Below are positions 12,952 to 25,181 of a DNA stretch of 64,000 nt, in pieces (the first letter of the stretch is position 1; each line of letters opens with the position of its first letter). Origin of the DNA: Prosopocoilus inquinatus (Eukaryota > Arthropoda > Insecta > Coleoptera > Lucanidae); contig CM069872.1 in the NCBI GenBank assembly GCA_036172665.1, positions 47,044,101-47,108,100 of the forward strand, read 5' to 3'. A model generated the notes under the pieces. It was not told the origin of the DNA, did not search any database, and saw nothing but the letters and a program-made list of their open reading frames with translations. The position numbers were made by a program, and so were the translations under genes.

Positions 12952-13540
12952 CTTGCTTTGTAGTTTCATCAACTATAACAAAGAAATCCAGAAAACTTTC
13001 CATAGCACGGGTAAACAAGACCAAATTTGTATCTGATCACTCACTCTGTCACTAATTCTGTTTCTATTTTTTGTTAGGAAATCAACGTTTGAGGTATCCA
13101 CTTTACTAACACCTTGTGCAGTACAGGGTTTCAACTATACTAAGTATCTTGCTTTGTAGTTTTATCAACTATAACAAATCAATCCAGAAAACTTTCATAC
13201 AAGACAAAATTTGCTTCCAAATTGATCACTCACTCTGTCTCTAATTTTTGTTAGGAATGAACATTTGAGGTACCCATTTTACTAAGACCTTGTGCTGTTC
13301 AAACTGGTTACTGATTATGGTTTCAACTGTACTAAGTACTTTGCTTTGTGGTTTCATCAATTAAAACAAAGCAATCCAGAAAACTTTCCAATGTACGAAT
13401 AAACAAGGCCAAATTTGCTTCTAAACTGACCACTCCATCTCTGTTTTTTGTTAGGAAATCAACATTTGAGGTATCCATTTTACTGACATCTTGTGCAGTA
13501 CAAACTGGTCACTGATTATGGTTTCAACTGTACTAAGTAT
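12952..13540. repeat. ~196-bp tandem repeat, three copies
   Basis: Units begin CTTGCTTTG at 12952, 13148 and about 13340 and are 196, 192 and 201 bases long. Each carries TTTCATCAAYTA, AATCCAGAAAACTTTC, TTTTTTGTTAGGAA and a trailing TTTCAACTRTACTAAGTA. Copies differ by substitutions and short indels. Confidence 0.9.
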
Positions 13541-13733
13541 ATGAAATGCATGTTGCTTCTGCTGAAGGCCAACGGTCAACCGAAAATCTTCTCTGATCAA
13601 ATTACACTAAGGATCAATACTTTCTTCAGTTTGTGGGCGACCAGCACCTTTTGCGTATTCATGGGCTAGTCGAAAATGTATGACTTTCGACCAGGCAGAG
13701 TAGGAACTATTGGAGCTGTTTGTTATATTAGGT

Positions 13734-13941
13734 CTGTTTGTTATCCTGCAGCAGTGTACACTTTTTCGCATAATTTGCATTAGTGATGCCTAAATCAACC
13801 TATATTGTCCAATAGGTATATCAATATGACAGGTACTCATTCGTATTAATATGCCAAGTAGGCACTTCAGGCTCAGATTTTGCCAAAAAAAAGTTTGCAC
13901 CGGTGGCCACAAGAGCAGGATACACAAACAAACCTAGAGAC
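13734..13941. mobile_element. MITE-like inverted repeat, TIR AGGTCTGTTTGTTATCCTGC
   Basis: The left end AGGTCTGTTTGTTATCCTGC and the reverse complement of the right end, AGGTTTGTTTGTGTATCCTGC allowing an indel, match imperfectly. Its GTCTGTTYGTTTG start recalls the element at 14256, so the two may be one family. Confidence 0.45.
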
Positions 13942-14255
13942 CCTTTAGTTAGAGTCTAACAGAATGGCTTGCATTTTTAATTGGATCCACCATATTTCAG
14001 CGTATCATAAGAAAAAATAGAAGTGCAGATTGGCGCCAACATTTGAATTTGACTTTGAAAATAAGCAAGCAAGGTTTGGTAATATGGTCAATTTGAAACT
14101 GACAGCACTTTCTTGCTGAAAGAAGGCTGACTCTGCCAGACTCTGACTGGAGGGTCTCTAAACAAACCTATTGTTGTCTCATATCTGTTATAACTACCAA
14201 AACACGTGGCATTTATTATACCTAACCTCCAAACATCAAAATCAGTACAAACTAT

Positions 14256-14389
14256 GGGTCTGTTCGTTTGTTGCACTAGTTTGCACCAATTTGCACTCAG
14301 AGTACCTATTTTTATCTTATTCTAACCTCTTACATTAATACAAGATGAAGATGCTTTAAGTGCAAACTAGTGCAACAAACGAGCAGATC
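14256..14389. mobile_element. 134-bp MITE, TIR TCTGYTCGTTTGTTGCACTA
   Basis: GTCTGTTCGTTTGTTGCAC followed by TAGTTTGCAC at the left matches the reverse complement of the right end with one or two mismatches over about 30 bases. The loop contains TTTGCACTCAGAGTACC, recalling the TGCACTGAGTGTATC core of the MITE family at 23193 and 61470. Confidence 0.8.
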
Positions 14390-16575
14390 TTATGTAAATA
14401 TTAAATACAGGCAGAATCAAATAAAGTATGCTGTAGGATCTTGGTTTAATTTGACACAATCTGCATTCACAGTTTGTCTTCACTTCAGGAGATACAGGTC
14501 ATAATTTTGTCAATAGATGGGATCAAATTTAAATATTAAATCGTCGACTGTTAGATAAAACCGAAGCACGCTTCACCTGACTAAACTTTTAATTACGCCC
14601 TTAAAAATACCCCAATATTAAACACAAAATACTTCGCTAACAATTAGTTGTGAAATCGACGTACTGACGCCATATGTTGTTAGCTCAGGTTAGGGAGAGA
14701 AAGCGCACGACTATAATATACCCACAGAATTTACAAATAGGGACCCGACCCCCCCTATAAAGAGCTTATCACAAGGGGAAAATAAGAGTATTTGGTTATA
14801 GAGGGTAGTAACTCAACTATGCTTATTATGCAGGAAATCCACCCCTCGCCATTGCCTGCACTGATGGTTTGCTGAAATGATTGGTTTTATATTAAATTTC
14901 GTCGAGTTGTACGGGGGAAAGTACAATGAACTAATTCGCGTACTTTGACTTTCAATAAAAAAAAAAACTATTAGGGCATAAGTGACAACTCTACAATATG
15001 TTCTTCTTTTCCTACAGGGCCGACAACTAAATCTAACTCGAATGGACTTGGGCGAAAAATAGAAATTCATTCGAGATTTTATCTATTCCGACGTAAGCTT
15101 CTTACGATTCCGGCTGGTATTTGTAATAAATAACAATTCCTCTCGATTTACATGAGGGTTACAATTTTACACGGCTTGACAAGCGGATCTAATAGAGGTG
15201 CTTTGCTCCGGTGGTTTCGGTCGTATCAGGGGGGCGACTGCTAACATACTAGATTACTGCTGACAAGCTGCGTCACGAACCCGCCACGACTTGAATGTGA
15301 CGAGGCATTTATGGAGAATTGTCGGGAAGTTTTTATTTTACAAAGGCGACGTGTTTTTTCAATCATTCCAAAAACTTGATTTCACAACCATTCATTTAAG
15401 TAATTAACAATGAAAGGGTACAAAACAAATAGAAACAAAAGAGGAGAAAATTAATTTTGGAAAACAACAGAGGAATCAAGTGGTATTACCCCCACAAATT
15501 ATAGAAATAAGTAATTCTTTTTTTAGAATTGCAATAGAAATGAAAAATAATTGTCTTCACCAACATCATCAGACATGGAACATGTTGGAGCATTACCATG
15601 GTTACGCATACGATGCCCATTGGTCATTGGTTCATGAATAGCGTGACCACAGCAGCGCTTCGAAATGTCTGATCTTCAGGAAACGGAATTACCTATTTTG
15701 TTCGATTAAATAGACACGAGGCGGCAAACGTATACCTAACGCTGTAGCGACGCGTGAATGCACAACGCTCGTTGCCGCCTCGTTCGTTATACACCGAGCA
15801 AAATATATAATTCCGTCCCACACTGACCATCAAATATTACGACTGCAGAGAAGAATTTAATTTCTTGGTTTGAGAATCAGCGCACCTTTTCTGAAATAAT
15901 ATAAAATAATGACTACTCCTCGCTTCAACTTAAAAGTTGGAAAAATATAAAAATTTTATGCGACAATTCATAACAGCTCACTATGTTAGGAAGTAATAAT
16001 TTCGTTCGCATAAAATGTAGCAATTTTAAAGGAAATAAATTTTCCTCCAACACAAGTCGCAAAGAAAAATCTCTACTTTTACGCTGATTATTACGATGCA
16101 GTTTTATCGGCGTTCGATCTCCAGAATTGTAGTTACATTTATGGCCTAATAAAACTTAGACGTCCGCGAAATAAGCTCGTTGCACACGCTTCCAAAATGT
16201 TTTATTGAAAGTTCTGTTTTATGGAGTACTTAGAGACCGAGCGAGAAATTAGCGCAATACTAATAATAAATATCCGCCTAGTCTAAACAGTGCCACATTG
16301 TTTAGCCGCAAATACTGTGAGCGAAAGCTTTCGTCTGTTTACTATTGCGCTGTGGATGTGTAATGTTTACTTTGTTACTTGGTAGGAACTTTTTCCGTAT
16401 TGATCAAAGCATTATACGGGAGATATTGTGGTCTAATGTTTACGAAATTGTACAAATAGTGACATACTCTTTATTAATGTAAAATTCTAAAACAATGAGT
16501 TTACTGGACGTTGTACTGTACAACTATAACCAAAAATAATGTCACAAAGAAGAGACCATAATAAACTAGTCGAGA
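14390..16575. other. Intergenic with a 12-bp GC-rich inverted repeat
   Basis: ACGAGGCGGCAA (15716-15727) and its exact complement TTGCCGCCTCGT (15772-15783) form a 12-bp stem with a 44-base loop containing ACGCGT. Nothing else recognised; the 14813-15070 frame is not gene-like. Confidence 0.4.
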
Positions 16576-16576
16576 T

Positions 16577-16646
16577 TTTACCCTTTCGAGACGGTATTCA
16601 GTATCTGTATGGTACATATGTGTACCAGGAGTCTCGAAAGGGTTAA
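16577..16646. mobile_element. Short MITE, TTAA-CCCTTTCGAGAC ends
   Basis: CCCTTTCGAGAC at 16581 and GTCTCGAAAGGG ending at 16642 are exact inverted repeats. TTAA follows on the right and TTTA precedes on the left, fitting a decayed TTAA target duplication as in piggyBac-type elements. Very short interior. Confidence 0.6.
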
Positions 16647-16773
16647 AGATCAAACCGTTGAGGATGTCAAACGCTTACCTTGAAAACCAAAAACGTAAAA
16701 AGAATAAAAACGATGCCATTCGTAACAGTTCCTTAACAAGAAGAGAAAAGATGTATACTCAAATAACAGTAGT

Positions 16774-17147
16774 ATTCCATAAATAACAGTTTCTTTTTTT
16801 GGCAAATAAAATTTCTCGTGACACTACCATGCTTATAAATCATTTTAAAACTTAAATATCACTATTTATCACTATTTTCTCGATACGTACGATACAGTAC
16901 ACGTATATTTCTTCTATCTATAAGATGTTCCAAATTCGAAACTTCAACAGCATATTGTAATGGTACATTCCATAAACAACATATAGTTTCTTTTTTCGGT
17001 ATGATACTACGTACTTATATATCATTTTAAAACGTTTGAATATCACTATTTTCTCAATACCTACTACACATTATACATATATTTCTGTTATCTACTGGCT
17101 GTTCCAAAAAGAACGTTTAAAACTTCAACAGCATATTTCTGATGGTA
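16774..17147. repeat. ~194-bp tandem duplication
   Basis: ATTCCATAAA at 16774 and 16968 begin two copies sharing AGTTTCTTTTTT, ATCATTTTAAAAC, AATATCACTATTT, ACATATATTTCT-like sequence and AAACTTCAACAGCATATT. The copies have diverged by many substitutions. Confidence 0.75.
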
Positions 17148-20100
17148 AAAGAAATCAAATCTGTATTAGCCACTTCTCAAAACTGCCTGTTCGACCGAGA
17201 TATTCGAGTGGACACCACTGTTTCAGAACTGCAGGAACTTTGGGTCTTATTATAAATGGTTAACTAATCGTGTTGATGTCAAGGGTATCTTTGAACATCT
17301 ATTGTGGTGTGAGTAAGAATTCCCAAAATCTGTAAACCTTGTTGTATTAAATGGTTTAGAAATTTTAGAGTGTAACATATTAAGGTTTCATTTTTAGAGA
17401 GTAAAAGCCAATTGTATAAAGGCTGTTTTACATTATACTAATTTATGTTACGAGAAATGTTATGAAACGGACACACCGTGCGATTTTATGGTACCATAAC
17501 TTGTTTTACTGTTTTACACCATCCCAAAACTTGATATACCTTTTCTGGTATCATTTTATATGCTAATGTAAAACAAGCTTAAAATGCAATCAATTTAATC
17601 GTGTAGTTAAGCGATATCATTGATGGAAATTTAAATTTCCTTCAATGATATTACTTGATTGTCTTGATTAACTACGTTTTATATAATCAGTCCTTAGGAA
17701 TGATTCATATTTTATAGCAAAATTTATTAACTACACATCCTTGTTTTCGTTACGTAACAAATTCAGTTATTCAGTCTTTAATGCTCTATGATTATTACTA
17801 CATATCTCATTATTTAGTGTTAATACATAAAAACTAGCTCGTAGATATTACCTAATCCTCTTATCTTTCCTAGATTATAATTTAATTAACTCATTGAGTG
17901 AACCTACAGATTTTTTAACAACATGTATAGTAAGTTGTACTTTATGAAGATGTACTTTCACATTCAAATTGCAGTATAAGAAGATATAGCGGTGTTTTTA
18001 CAACGAAATCCTAATTGTGCATAAAAACGTCTCCATTCAATTTACAGAAATTTTCGAGTCCACGTGGACTAAATTTATACTCCGTCGTATGTAATAAAAA
18101 GAGATATCTTTTAATATTATTAGCCAACTACATAGGAAAATTATGACCAATCCATTATCTATCTTTTTTTATCATTTCTAGAACCATAAATAGCGCACTT
18201 TTTCCTTTAACCGGGGGTTATCAAAAAGAGCGTTGTAATTCTTTTTTTGCTGTCGCTTAGTTCCTTTGCAAAATATATGGAAGTATAAATGTAATGTCTA
18301 TGATTATAAAAGAAAAATACTTAGGATCCATAGATTAAGTATAACACAACTCTTCCTTCGTTCCTAATCCTTACAAGTTCATTCTAAAACGTTTCTACGA
18401 GAGCATACTTTTAACTAGAGTAGAAGAATATGACTAAGTATGATTAAGGAAAATTAAGCAAACTTGTATGAATTTTGCATAAACAACTCGGAGGCACTCA
18501 AACCGTTATTAGCTCATTGCATCTCTGCAGTTCCCATTTACATCATAGAAATAGCAGATTGTTTTGCTTTCCGTTGCGTACTTTTGTTATAGTGTTAGTT
18601 AAACAATTTTAGGGCACATGTATTCTTATATTTTTAGAGTTTCACGAATACCTTATCATATACAACCTTCTGTTTTGACCAATGTCTCGCAAATTTAATT
18701 CAGTTTTCATTGGCATGATATTGGTAGAGTGGTTTCACGGTCAACGATTGCTACACATCCCGTCAGGATCTCAGTGTACGGCGCTGAAATACTTTGAGTG
18801 GGAGATAGTCAGACGTTCTTGAATTATTTTTGAGAAACTGTGGTTATGACTTTATTCTTTTATTCGTCACACCACTTAGTGATCATTTCCATCTTTTCAA
18901 TTCTGTTTTTTCGTCTTCTACCACATTCTCAATTTTCATCCCTGTACGTTGATGCGTTTGGAAGTAACTCTGCCATTCTTCTTTACTTAATCATACAAAT
19001 AAGCATGAAGTCATTTTTTGTTGATGTTTGAGGTATATACAGCGTGGTTTTCGGTGTGTTAGTTAAACAAGTTTCACTTGCTTAAGCATATGCAAAAGTA
19101 GTTTTGCAATGCACCTGGTAACTGAAATGAGAATGTAATTGCAATGTAACGAGCCAAGGGAACGTGTGAGATTTCCGACGCACGCACTCCACTTCGTGAG
19201 ACGAAATTATAACGTTCAGACACCACGAGAACTACTCATTAAGAAGGAATCCCGCTCGAAATTACAATGATATACATAGGTAGTTAACATGGTTTTACAT
19301 CGCAATTAATATCTTCGCGTCGAGTCATCGACCTCGTCGCAACTTGCCAGGCGCATTAGGATGCTAAAATTGTCACCGGCAACCTTTCCAGGCTCCGCTC
19401 AGAATAAATTTGCAGTAAACATGTTATACCTACATGCACGACATGAATCTACTTAATTATAACAACTTACCTACACACGTACACTGTTACACATACACTC
19501 TTTCAGGCCGGGGCAGAATTATTGCCTCGCGTTCCCGCTCGACCAGAAATAAATTCCATCGCACCGTAAAACAACAGTTTTGGTTTATTGGCATTTAATA
19601 CTTTATTGCCGAATAAAATTTCTCCAGTGTTTAATCGCCCCAGTATTTCATACATACCCAATTTAAAAGTTTTATTTACCTACACAGATAGGGTCGTGGT
19701 GGTGATGCTTGAAAAACCAAAAGTTAAAGCCGCACCTGTCTTTTCAAAGTCTAAAGCAGAAAAAATGCCAAGAAGACGTACACACTTTCCTTCATCTCTC
19801 CATTGATGAATTTGGAATTAAAGAAATGAGAGAATTAGATTTTATGATTTTTCGAGCATTACCACGAGCACGTCCTCGCGTGTGGAGCTGGCTTTTATTA
19901 CACATCAATCCCTATTATTTATTGGAGAGCAATGAATTTTACAACCAGACAGTTATTTAGAAAATTATGATCGTAAATATGTCATTGCAATAATAACAAA
20001 TTAATGATATAAAGATCAGAAAATATAAACGCTGGAAAGATATTACTGTTCTACAATTCTGGTTGTGAAAGTCTAGAAAGCTCAAAAATAATTCTGAGAA

Positions 20101-20186
20101 CTCTGCAAAAGCTCGAACTTTATACCGTAGTGGATACTGGATAAATCATGGCAGTTCTTTTTTAAGACTTTCCTGATAACTAAACA
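17148..20186. other. Intergenic with small palindromes
   Basis: A hairpin GATATCATTGATGGAAATTT with its near-complement lies at 17612-17653. GAGTCCACGTGGACT at 18056-18070 is the same palindrome found twice in the 28-kb promoter-like region. The 19140-19420 segment is moderately GC-rich, without frame or repeat. No gene recognised. Confidence 0.4.
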
Positions 20187-20340
20187 GGGCAGGCGAATAG
20201 CTCAGGAGTTAGCCTAGTCGACTTTGAGAGTCGTGCTACTTGTCGGCGTGGATTCGAATCCCACCAGGGAGGACCATGGATGTTTGTGTTGTCCAAATTG
20301 TGACCCAGCTTATCAAAGAAAGTAAATAATATGCTAAATG
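20187..20340 (+). mobile_element. tRNA-derived SINE, copy 2
   Basis: A-box-like TAGCTCAGGAGTTAGCC (20198-20214) and a perfect B box GGATTCGAATCCC (20250-20262) form a tRNA-like head. The body CCACCAGGGAGGACCATGG, then TGTTTGT and GACCCAGCT, matches the minus-strand copy at 9875-10010. No A-rich tail is obvious. Confidence 0.8.
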
Positions 20341-20945
20341 AAATTCGATTATATGCAAAGCAAGAAGAAGAACAACAACTAATCATTAAAACAGGCTGGG
20401 TTATTGTATTACCAAACAGTTTAAATTACTAATATTCTTATTTTTTACTATGCCCACAAATAAATCATCGTTTGAATCATCGTTTCAATAATAGCGTAAT
20501 AGTTATAAATAATACGATTAACCCCAATGGCCATCCAGATCCCCGGATTTAACACCCTTTGACTTTTATATTATATTTCAAAGTGCCTGGCCATTAATTC
20601 TTAGATAAATCTCTTGCTACAATAAATTTATATCCTAGATACATATTTTGATAACTAAACTGAAACATCTTCACACACATTAACATTCGCATGCTAAACA
20701 CACTGGAATCTGTGGTTGGTATGAACCAGTGGATATTCTCCTCTCCAAACCTCGAGTGGAAGTGCATTTAACTGTGTTTAACACACCGGTAACTCGTTAT
20801 TTATAGTCCGATTTGAATACAACTTAAAAAAGTCATACATAGGTATTCATTTGAAATAAAAATTGACTATCGTTTGTTCTAATTGTTGACATTGAAGGTC
20901 ATTTTTACCAAATTATAGTACTTACGATGAGCAGTTTTCTTCGTG
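20341..20945. other. Intergenic, nothing recognised
   Basis: AT-rich, no gene or clear repeat seen. Confidence 0.4.
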
Positions 20946-21016
20946 ACCATACCTGGTTTGACATATCTGGAACCATACCTGGTTTGACATATCTGGAACC
21001 ATACCTGGTTTGACAT
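20946..21016. repeat. 26-bp minisatellite, 2.7 units
   Basis: ACCATACCTGGTTTGACATA plus TCTGGA repeats identically at 20946 and 20972, with a partial third unit at 20998. Confidence 0.95.
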
Positions 21017-22696
21017 TAAAAAAAAACACGTGAACTTATGAGTATCTGTGTATGTACTGAAGACAGCAGTTTAACTATTGGAATACGTAGATACGTATGG
21101 ATATAAACTTATTGTAATGATACTTTTTTTATTTGCTACTGCCTCCTTTACTATTCTTAACAATACATTAGAAATAATCGAATTACATTTAGTACGTTTA
21201 GCTTTTCCCTACTAATAGAAAGACAGAGATTCCAATACGTAATTTGTACATACATTCTAACTCGAATTTGTATTAGAAATTATTGATGTAATCCAGAGAT
21301 TTTAAATTAAATTAAAATCGGTGGGACCTGCTGGCTCCAGATTCGAGTTCACCAACTTGCAGAAACGCAAACGACAAAGAAAATCATGACAAAATTTCTG
21401 ATTTAGAAAACGTATTCAATGGCATTCTTTGTCTTTATAAAACTTCGAAAATCTTAAAGAGAGTCTCGTTACTGCTGAATTGCTTTCACTCGAATGGATG
21501 AGTTCGCAGTAAAGAAGTTTGCATCCTTTCTAAATTCGCGAAAGCAACTTCTTCAATTCTTCTAAACATCTATTAACACCTCCTATACATAGGTATCCAA
21601 AAATGAAATGCAAAATTCGTTTTCTTTACCTCAAGTATTTCCCAAATCTTTCCCGAACAATACGTTCGTGGAAATAGGGTGGTGAGGATTGTTCGTAAAG
21701 TATGGCTCAGCAAGAGTCCTGTGATCTTTGAAAAAGAAATTCGCAAGAAGAAAATATCACTGGTGTATCCAACCATTCACTTTTAAATATTATATTAAAT
21801 TACTAGATCTTCTCAAAAATATACCTTAAGAGTAGCAGGTTTCATTATTTCTAGAAAAGGGTGCATTTCCTTAACAGGTGGATATTCCAAATCTGAACCA
21901 AAAAAATTAATTGACAACAACATTGCTTCCATTGTCTTGTAATCGTCTCCTAAACTTATGATTAGCGTTTTCAATTGACTGTTTTAACCCCTATATAAAA
22001 ATAAGGGACACAAGAGAGTACTGGAGATTTCGGTTTTCGGAAAACAGAATCCACGACAAAATTTATTTTCCTGAATTAATCCACATTAACAGATGTGAGA
22101 AGGTTATTTAGATACTTGCTAAGGATCACATATCAAGTTCATTTTAGTAAATACTTTCAAAGTTTGCATTAAAATCAACACGTTTTGGCCTGAGTTTCAA
22201 TATTTAAATTTGGAACATGCAAAGCAAATTCTCTTTCCTTTCAAAATCACTCACTGTGGTACCAGAAGGCAAGCAGGTATCAGTATTGCATCCTAGAGGT
22301 TTATTTTTTTATACATTATAAAGAGAGATAGAGATAAGGGTTTCAACAAGAGAAAAGTTTCATTGTCAGTTAACTCTAGGTTAATTAGGGATAGATGAAT
22401 AAAATTAGGCAAATGCTTTTACTTCAATTATTAATTTTTTTTTAATACGCAATTACTCGCAAAAATTTCAGTTGTAAATGATTATCCAATTCCTCTTATA
22501 AAAAGTCTGACTATACTACGAGCACAATAGTTTAGGATTTAACTTTTTCCAAATATTTGCTAGTTTTTTATTAAAGTTCAAGCAAAAGCATTTATTCATC
22601 TGACCTTATAAAAATAAGCATGAGTATGCACAATATTTAATTCTGTTGCTAGATGAACACCCCCACTTCATTGTAGAAAACAGGAATATCTTTCTT
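21017..22696. other. Intergenic
   Basis: No gene or repeat supported; the frame at 21573-21776 (-) is unremarkable. Confidence 0.4.
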
Positions 22697-23192
22697 GCTT
22701 GTACCAGTGGCGTAACTAGACGTCAAGCCGCCGGGTTGAAAAATTTCTTCTACCGCCTTTTAAATAATAAGAAAATTCACAAATAATAAAGTAGAATTCA
22801 AAAAAATCATCGTTCACATGTGATGCAAATAATAAGAAATGTCAAAAGTTGAAAAAAAGTTGAAAAAGCGATCAATAACTCGCGACAGGCGTAGTACTGT
22901 ATCTTTGCCCAAACCAGGTACCTAAAAGCAATATTGTTAATTGTGATGCAAACAGTAAATTTACTGTTTGATAATACTATACAAATGACAACAAGAATGA
23001 CTATTTGAGTTAGCAAAACAATTAAGAGTACTTTTTGTTCTGCGATTTGCAACACTGCAAGCGGATGTGTTTTGTGGTTTGTGGTTGGTTTACTTGACTG
23101 ACATTTGACGTAACATCAACAACCTGAACAACAATGGGAAGACTGTAGGTTATGTGAATAACAATTTTGACAACAGTGGTGCATTAAACTAA

Positions 23193-23315
23193 TAGCGTTT
23201 TTCGCTGGCTGCACCGGTCTGCACTGAGTGTATCTCCATCTCGTTTTATTACATAAAGCTGAACCGAGGTGGAAATACATTCAGTGCACAGTAGTACAGC
23301 CAGTGGAAAACGTTA
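23193..23315. mobile_element. MITE nested in hAT A, TIR TARCGTTTTYCRCTGGCTG
   Basis: TAGCGTTTTTCGCTGGCTG at the left matches the reverse complement of the right end TAACGTTTTCCACTGGCTG, continuing into TGCACTGAGTGTATCTCC. The same family lies at 61470-61594, and a related core is in each 530-bp unit at 33.5-35.1 kb. TA-flanked, so probably a Tc1/mariner-type MITE. Confidence 0.85.
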
Positions 23316-23920
23316 TTAATTTTGCTTCGAAAGTGTGTTGTGTTGTATCAAAAGAATATCCACTCCCAGTCACAAAAATTATTTAATCACTGATTTAACA
23401 GCGTGATCAAAGCTTGTGGTTAGTTGTGTGAAACAATATAATTGGTTCTTTCAAATATATTATTAACTTCGTCCAATGACGTTCCTTAATCGAAGAATTA
23501 AATTAATCGCTGATTAACATTTTTTTTGTGAAACCCACCGTCAGTGTTTTAAGTTGAATTTGAAGTGACAAATGACACTTGCCAATGACGCTTTTACATG
23601 ACGACTGTCAGTGCCAAGTCGACAAAATAAAAGCCGATGTTCCCTTCTCAAACACTCATTCTTAAACACTCTGTATTTTATTCATTTTAGTATGTTAAAA
23701 ATTCAGGCAATTTCTAGTGTATCCAGTTTTCTTTTCTAAAAGCATCATCTATGGACCTTACTTAGAATTGTATAAAGCATGGAGGTTAAGTAAGTGGAGG
23801 AGTAACAAGCCAGCAGAAAACGAGCCGATTTTCGGTTTTTCTTACTTACTTACAAAATAAACACGAATTATGAACGGTAAAATTTATATTAAACTTATTT
23901 ACCCTGAAAAGTATTAATTA

Positions 23921-24050
23921 AAGCCCAATATTACCATCTCCTGGTAAATTTAACCGTCGGTTAATATGCTAGGACACCATTGTGCTGACAATGGTTTCCT
24001 AGGATATTAACCGACGGTTAAACTTATCAGGAGGTGGTAAGAACGGGCCT
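23921..24050. mobile_element. 130-bp MITE nested in hAT A, near-perfect hairpin
   Basis: The arm TAACCGTCGGTTAATATCCTA and its complement pair almost perfectly. The outer ends AGCCCAATATTACCATCTCC and AGGCCCGTTCTTACCACCTCC pair with a few mismatches. The central loop contains CATTGTGCTGACAATG. Confidence 0.85.
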
Positions 24051-24556
24051 AAGTTGATTAAATTAAAGTTTACGTTGTGTGGAAATAACGTGGTGGGATT
24101 TTATTGTCCGCCACTGTACGTTTATTGAAACCACATAAAAGAATTGTTGCCAACTATGACGCAATACACAATTGTACCAATATTTGCTGCTTTTTTGCAT
24201 CATCTGGTTCCCATTTTATTACAATTTCTTTTTCAGTGCAGTCAGTAAAATTACGATTCGATGATATACCTATATTCTAAACTCTGCAAGCGGATGTATT
24301 TTGTTGACTTATTTATTTGACAGACATTTGACGTAACCTAAAAAACGAAAAGACTGTTGCAGGTTATTTAAGTGAATATGATTTGACAGTCCATTTGATT
24401 AAACTACATCCAACGACTCTGGATAAATTAATTAGAAATATTCGGCGCTTTAATTGGAATTTGAAATGTCAAACGACACTTGTCGATGACGCTTTCACAC
24501 GACGTCTGTCATTGTCAAACTGTAAACACTCCAATTCCTTCAATTTCGCAAAATGT

Positions 24557-24810
24557 AGCCGCTTTCCAATTGCCAAAATGAGCTACTTAGAGCTCCTCCG
24601 AACTGATCCAACTTGTTCCAATTGAAGGGCGCATCTGAATTGATCTTTTTTACTTTCCCCCGTCCCCTAACCCACCTATTTCCATGACTACCCATATATC
24701 AATGTATTTATGACTTATGCAGCGTTCCCATTGACATCTTGGAAGTGTAACTCGGTTCAGATCAGTTTGGATTAGCTCAAGTGCTTGAAATTCGTAATTG
24801 GAAAGCGGCT
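24557..24810. mobile_element. 254-bp MITE nested in hAT A, TIR AGCCGCTTTCCAATT
   Basis: AGCCGCTTTCCAATTGC at 24557 pairs with GTAATTGGAAAGCGGCT ending at 24810. Similarity continues through GAGCTA and GATCAGTT-type blocks for about 55 bases. Confidence 0.75.
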
Positions 24811-25181
24811 TGAGATTTGGATGTTGAAATTTTGATACAGTTTAATTAAAAATTCAAAATTTGAAACCACTTGAGATTTGGTTGCAAGTTGTAATCAGCA
24901 GCAGGTCATGATCGTAAAAATTAGAATTAAATTACATAGTTATAAGCTGAATCAGAAGAATCAGTTTTGGAAAAGTGTTTGTTTTCAACATAAATTTGAA
25001 TTACTTGATTCCAAAGAGGTAGTGTCCATGGCGTGTTGGCGACGGGTTGCCTTGCAACCCCTATTGCTACGCCACTGGCTTGTAGTAGTTGTGTAGTGTA
25101 GTTTCACATAATATTATGAACGCTTTAGATTATGTGTTTAATACGTAATGTTGTATCATCTGTCAATTTATTAAATCTATA

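Larger units (their letters stand above)
22705..25077. mobile_element. hAT-type non-autonomous element A, 2.37 kb, 8-bp TSD
   Basis: The left end CAGTGGCGTAACTAG and the right end CTATTGCTACGCCACTG are inverted (shared CAGTGGCGTA). They are flanked by GCTTGTAC (22697-22704) and GCTTGTAG (25078-25085), an 8-bp target duplication with one mismatch, diagnostic of hAT-superfamily insertion. There is no transposase frame. Inside, a block at about 23045-23640 (GCAAGCGGATGT, TGACATTTGACGTAAC, TGACACTTG) recurs diverged at 24275-24520. Three MITEs are nested in it. The right end has a homologous solo copy at 44900-44955. Confidence 0.85.

Noticed and set aside
20187..20270. tRNA gene
   Set aside because: Good A and B boxes, but no closing acceptor stem, and the body is shared with another copy; it is a SINE.
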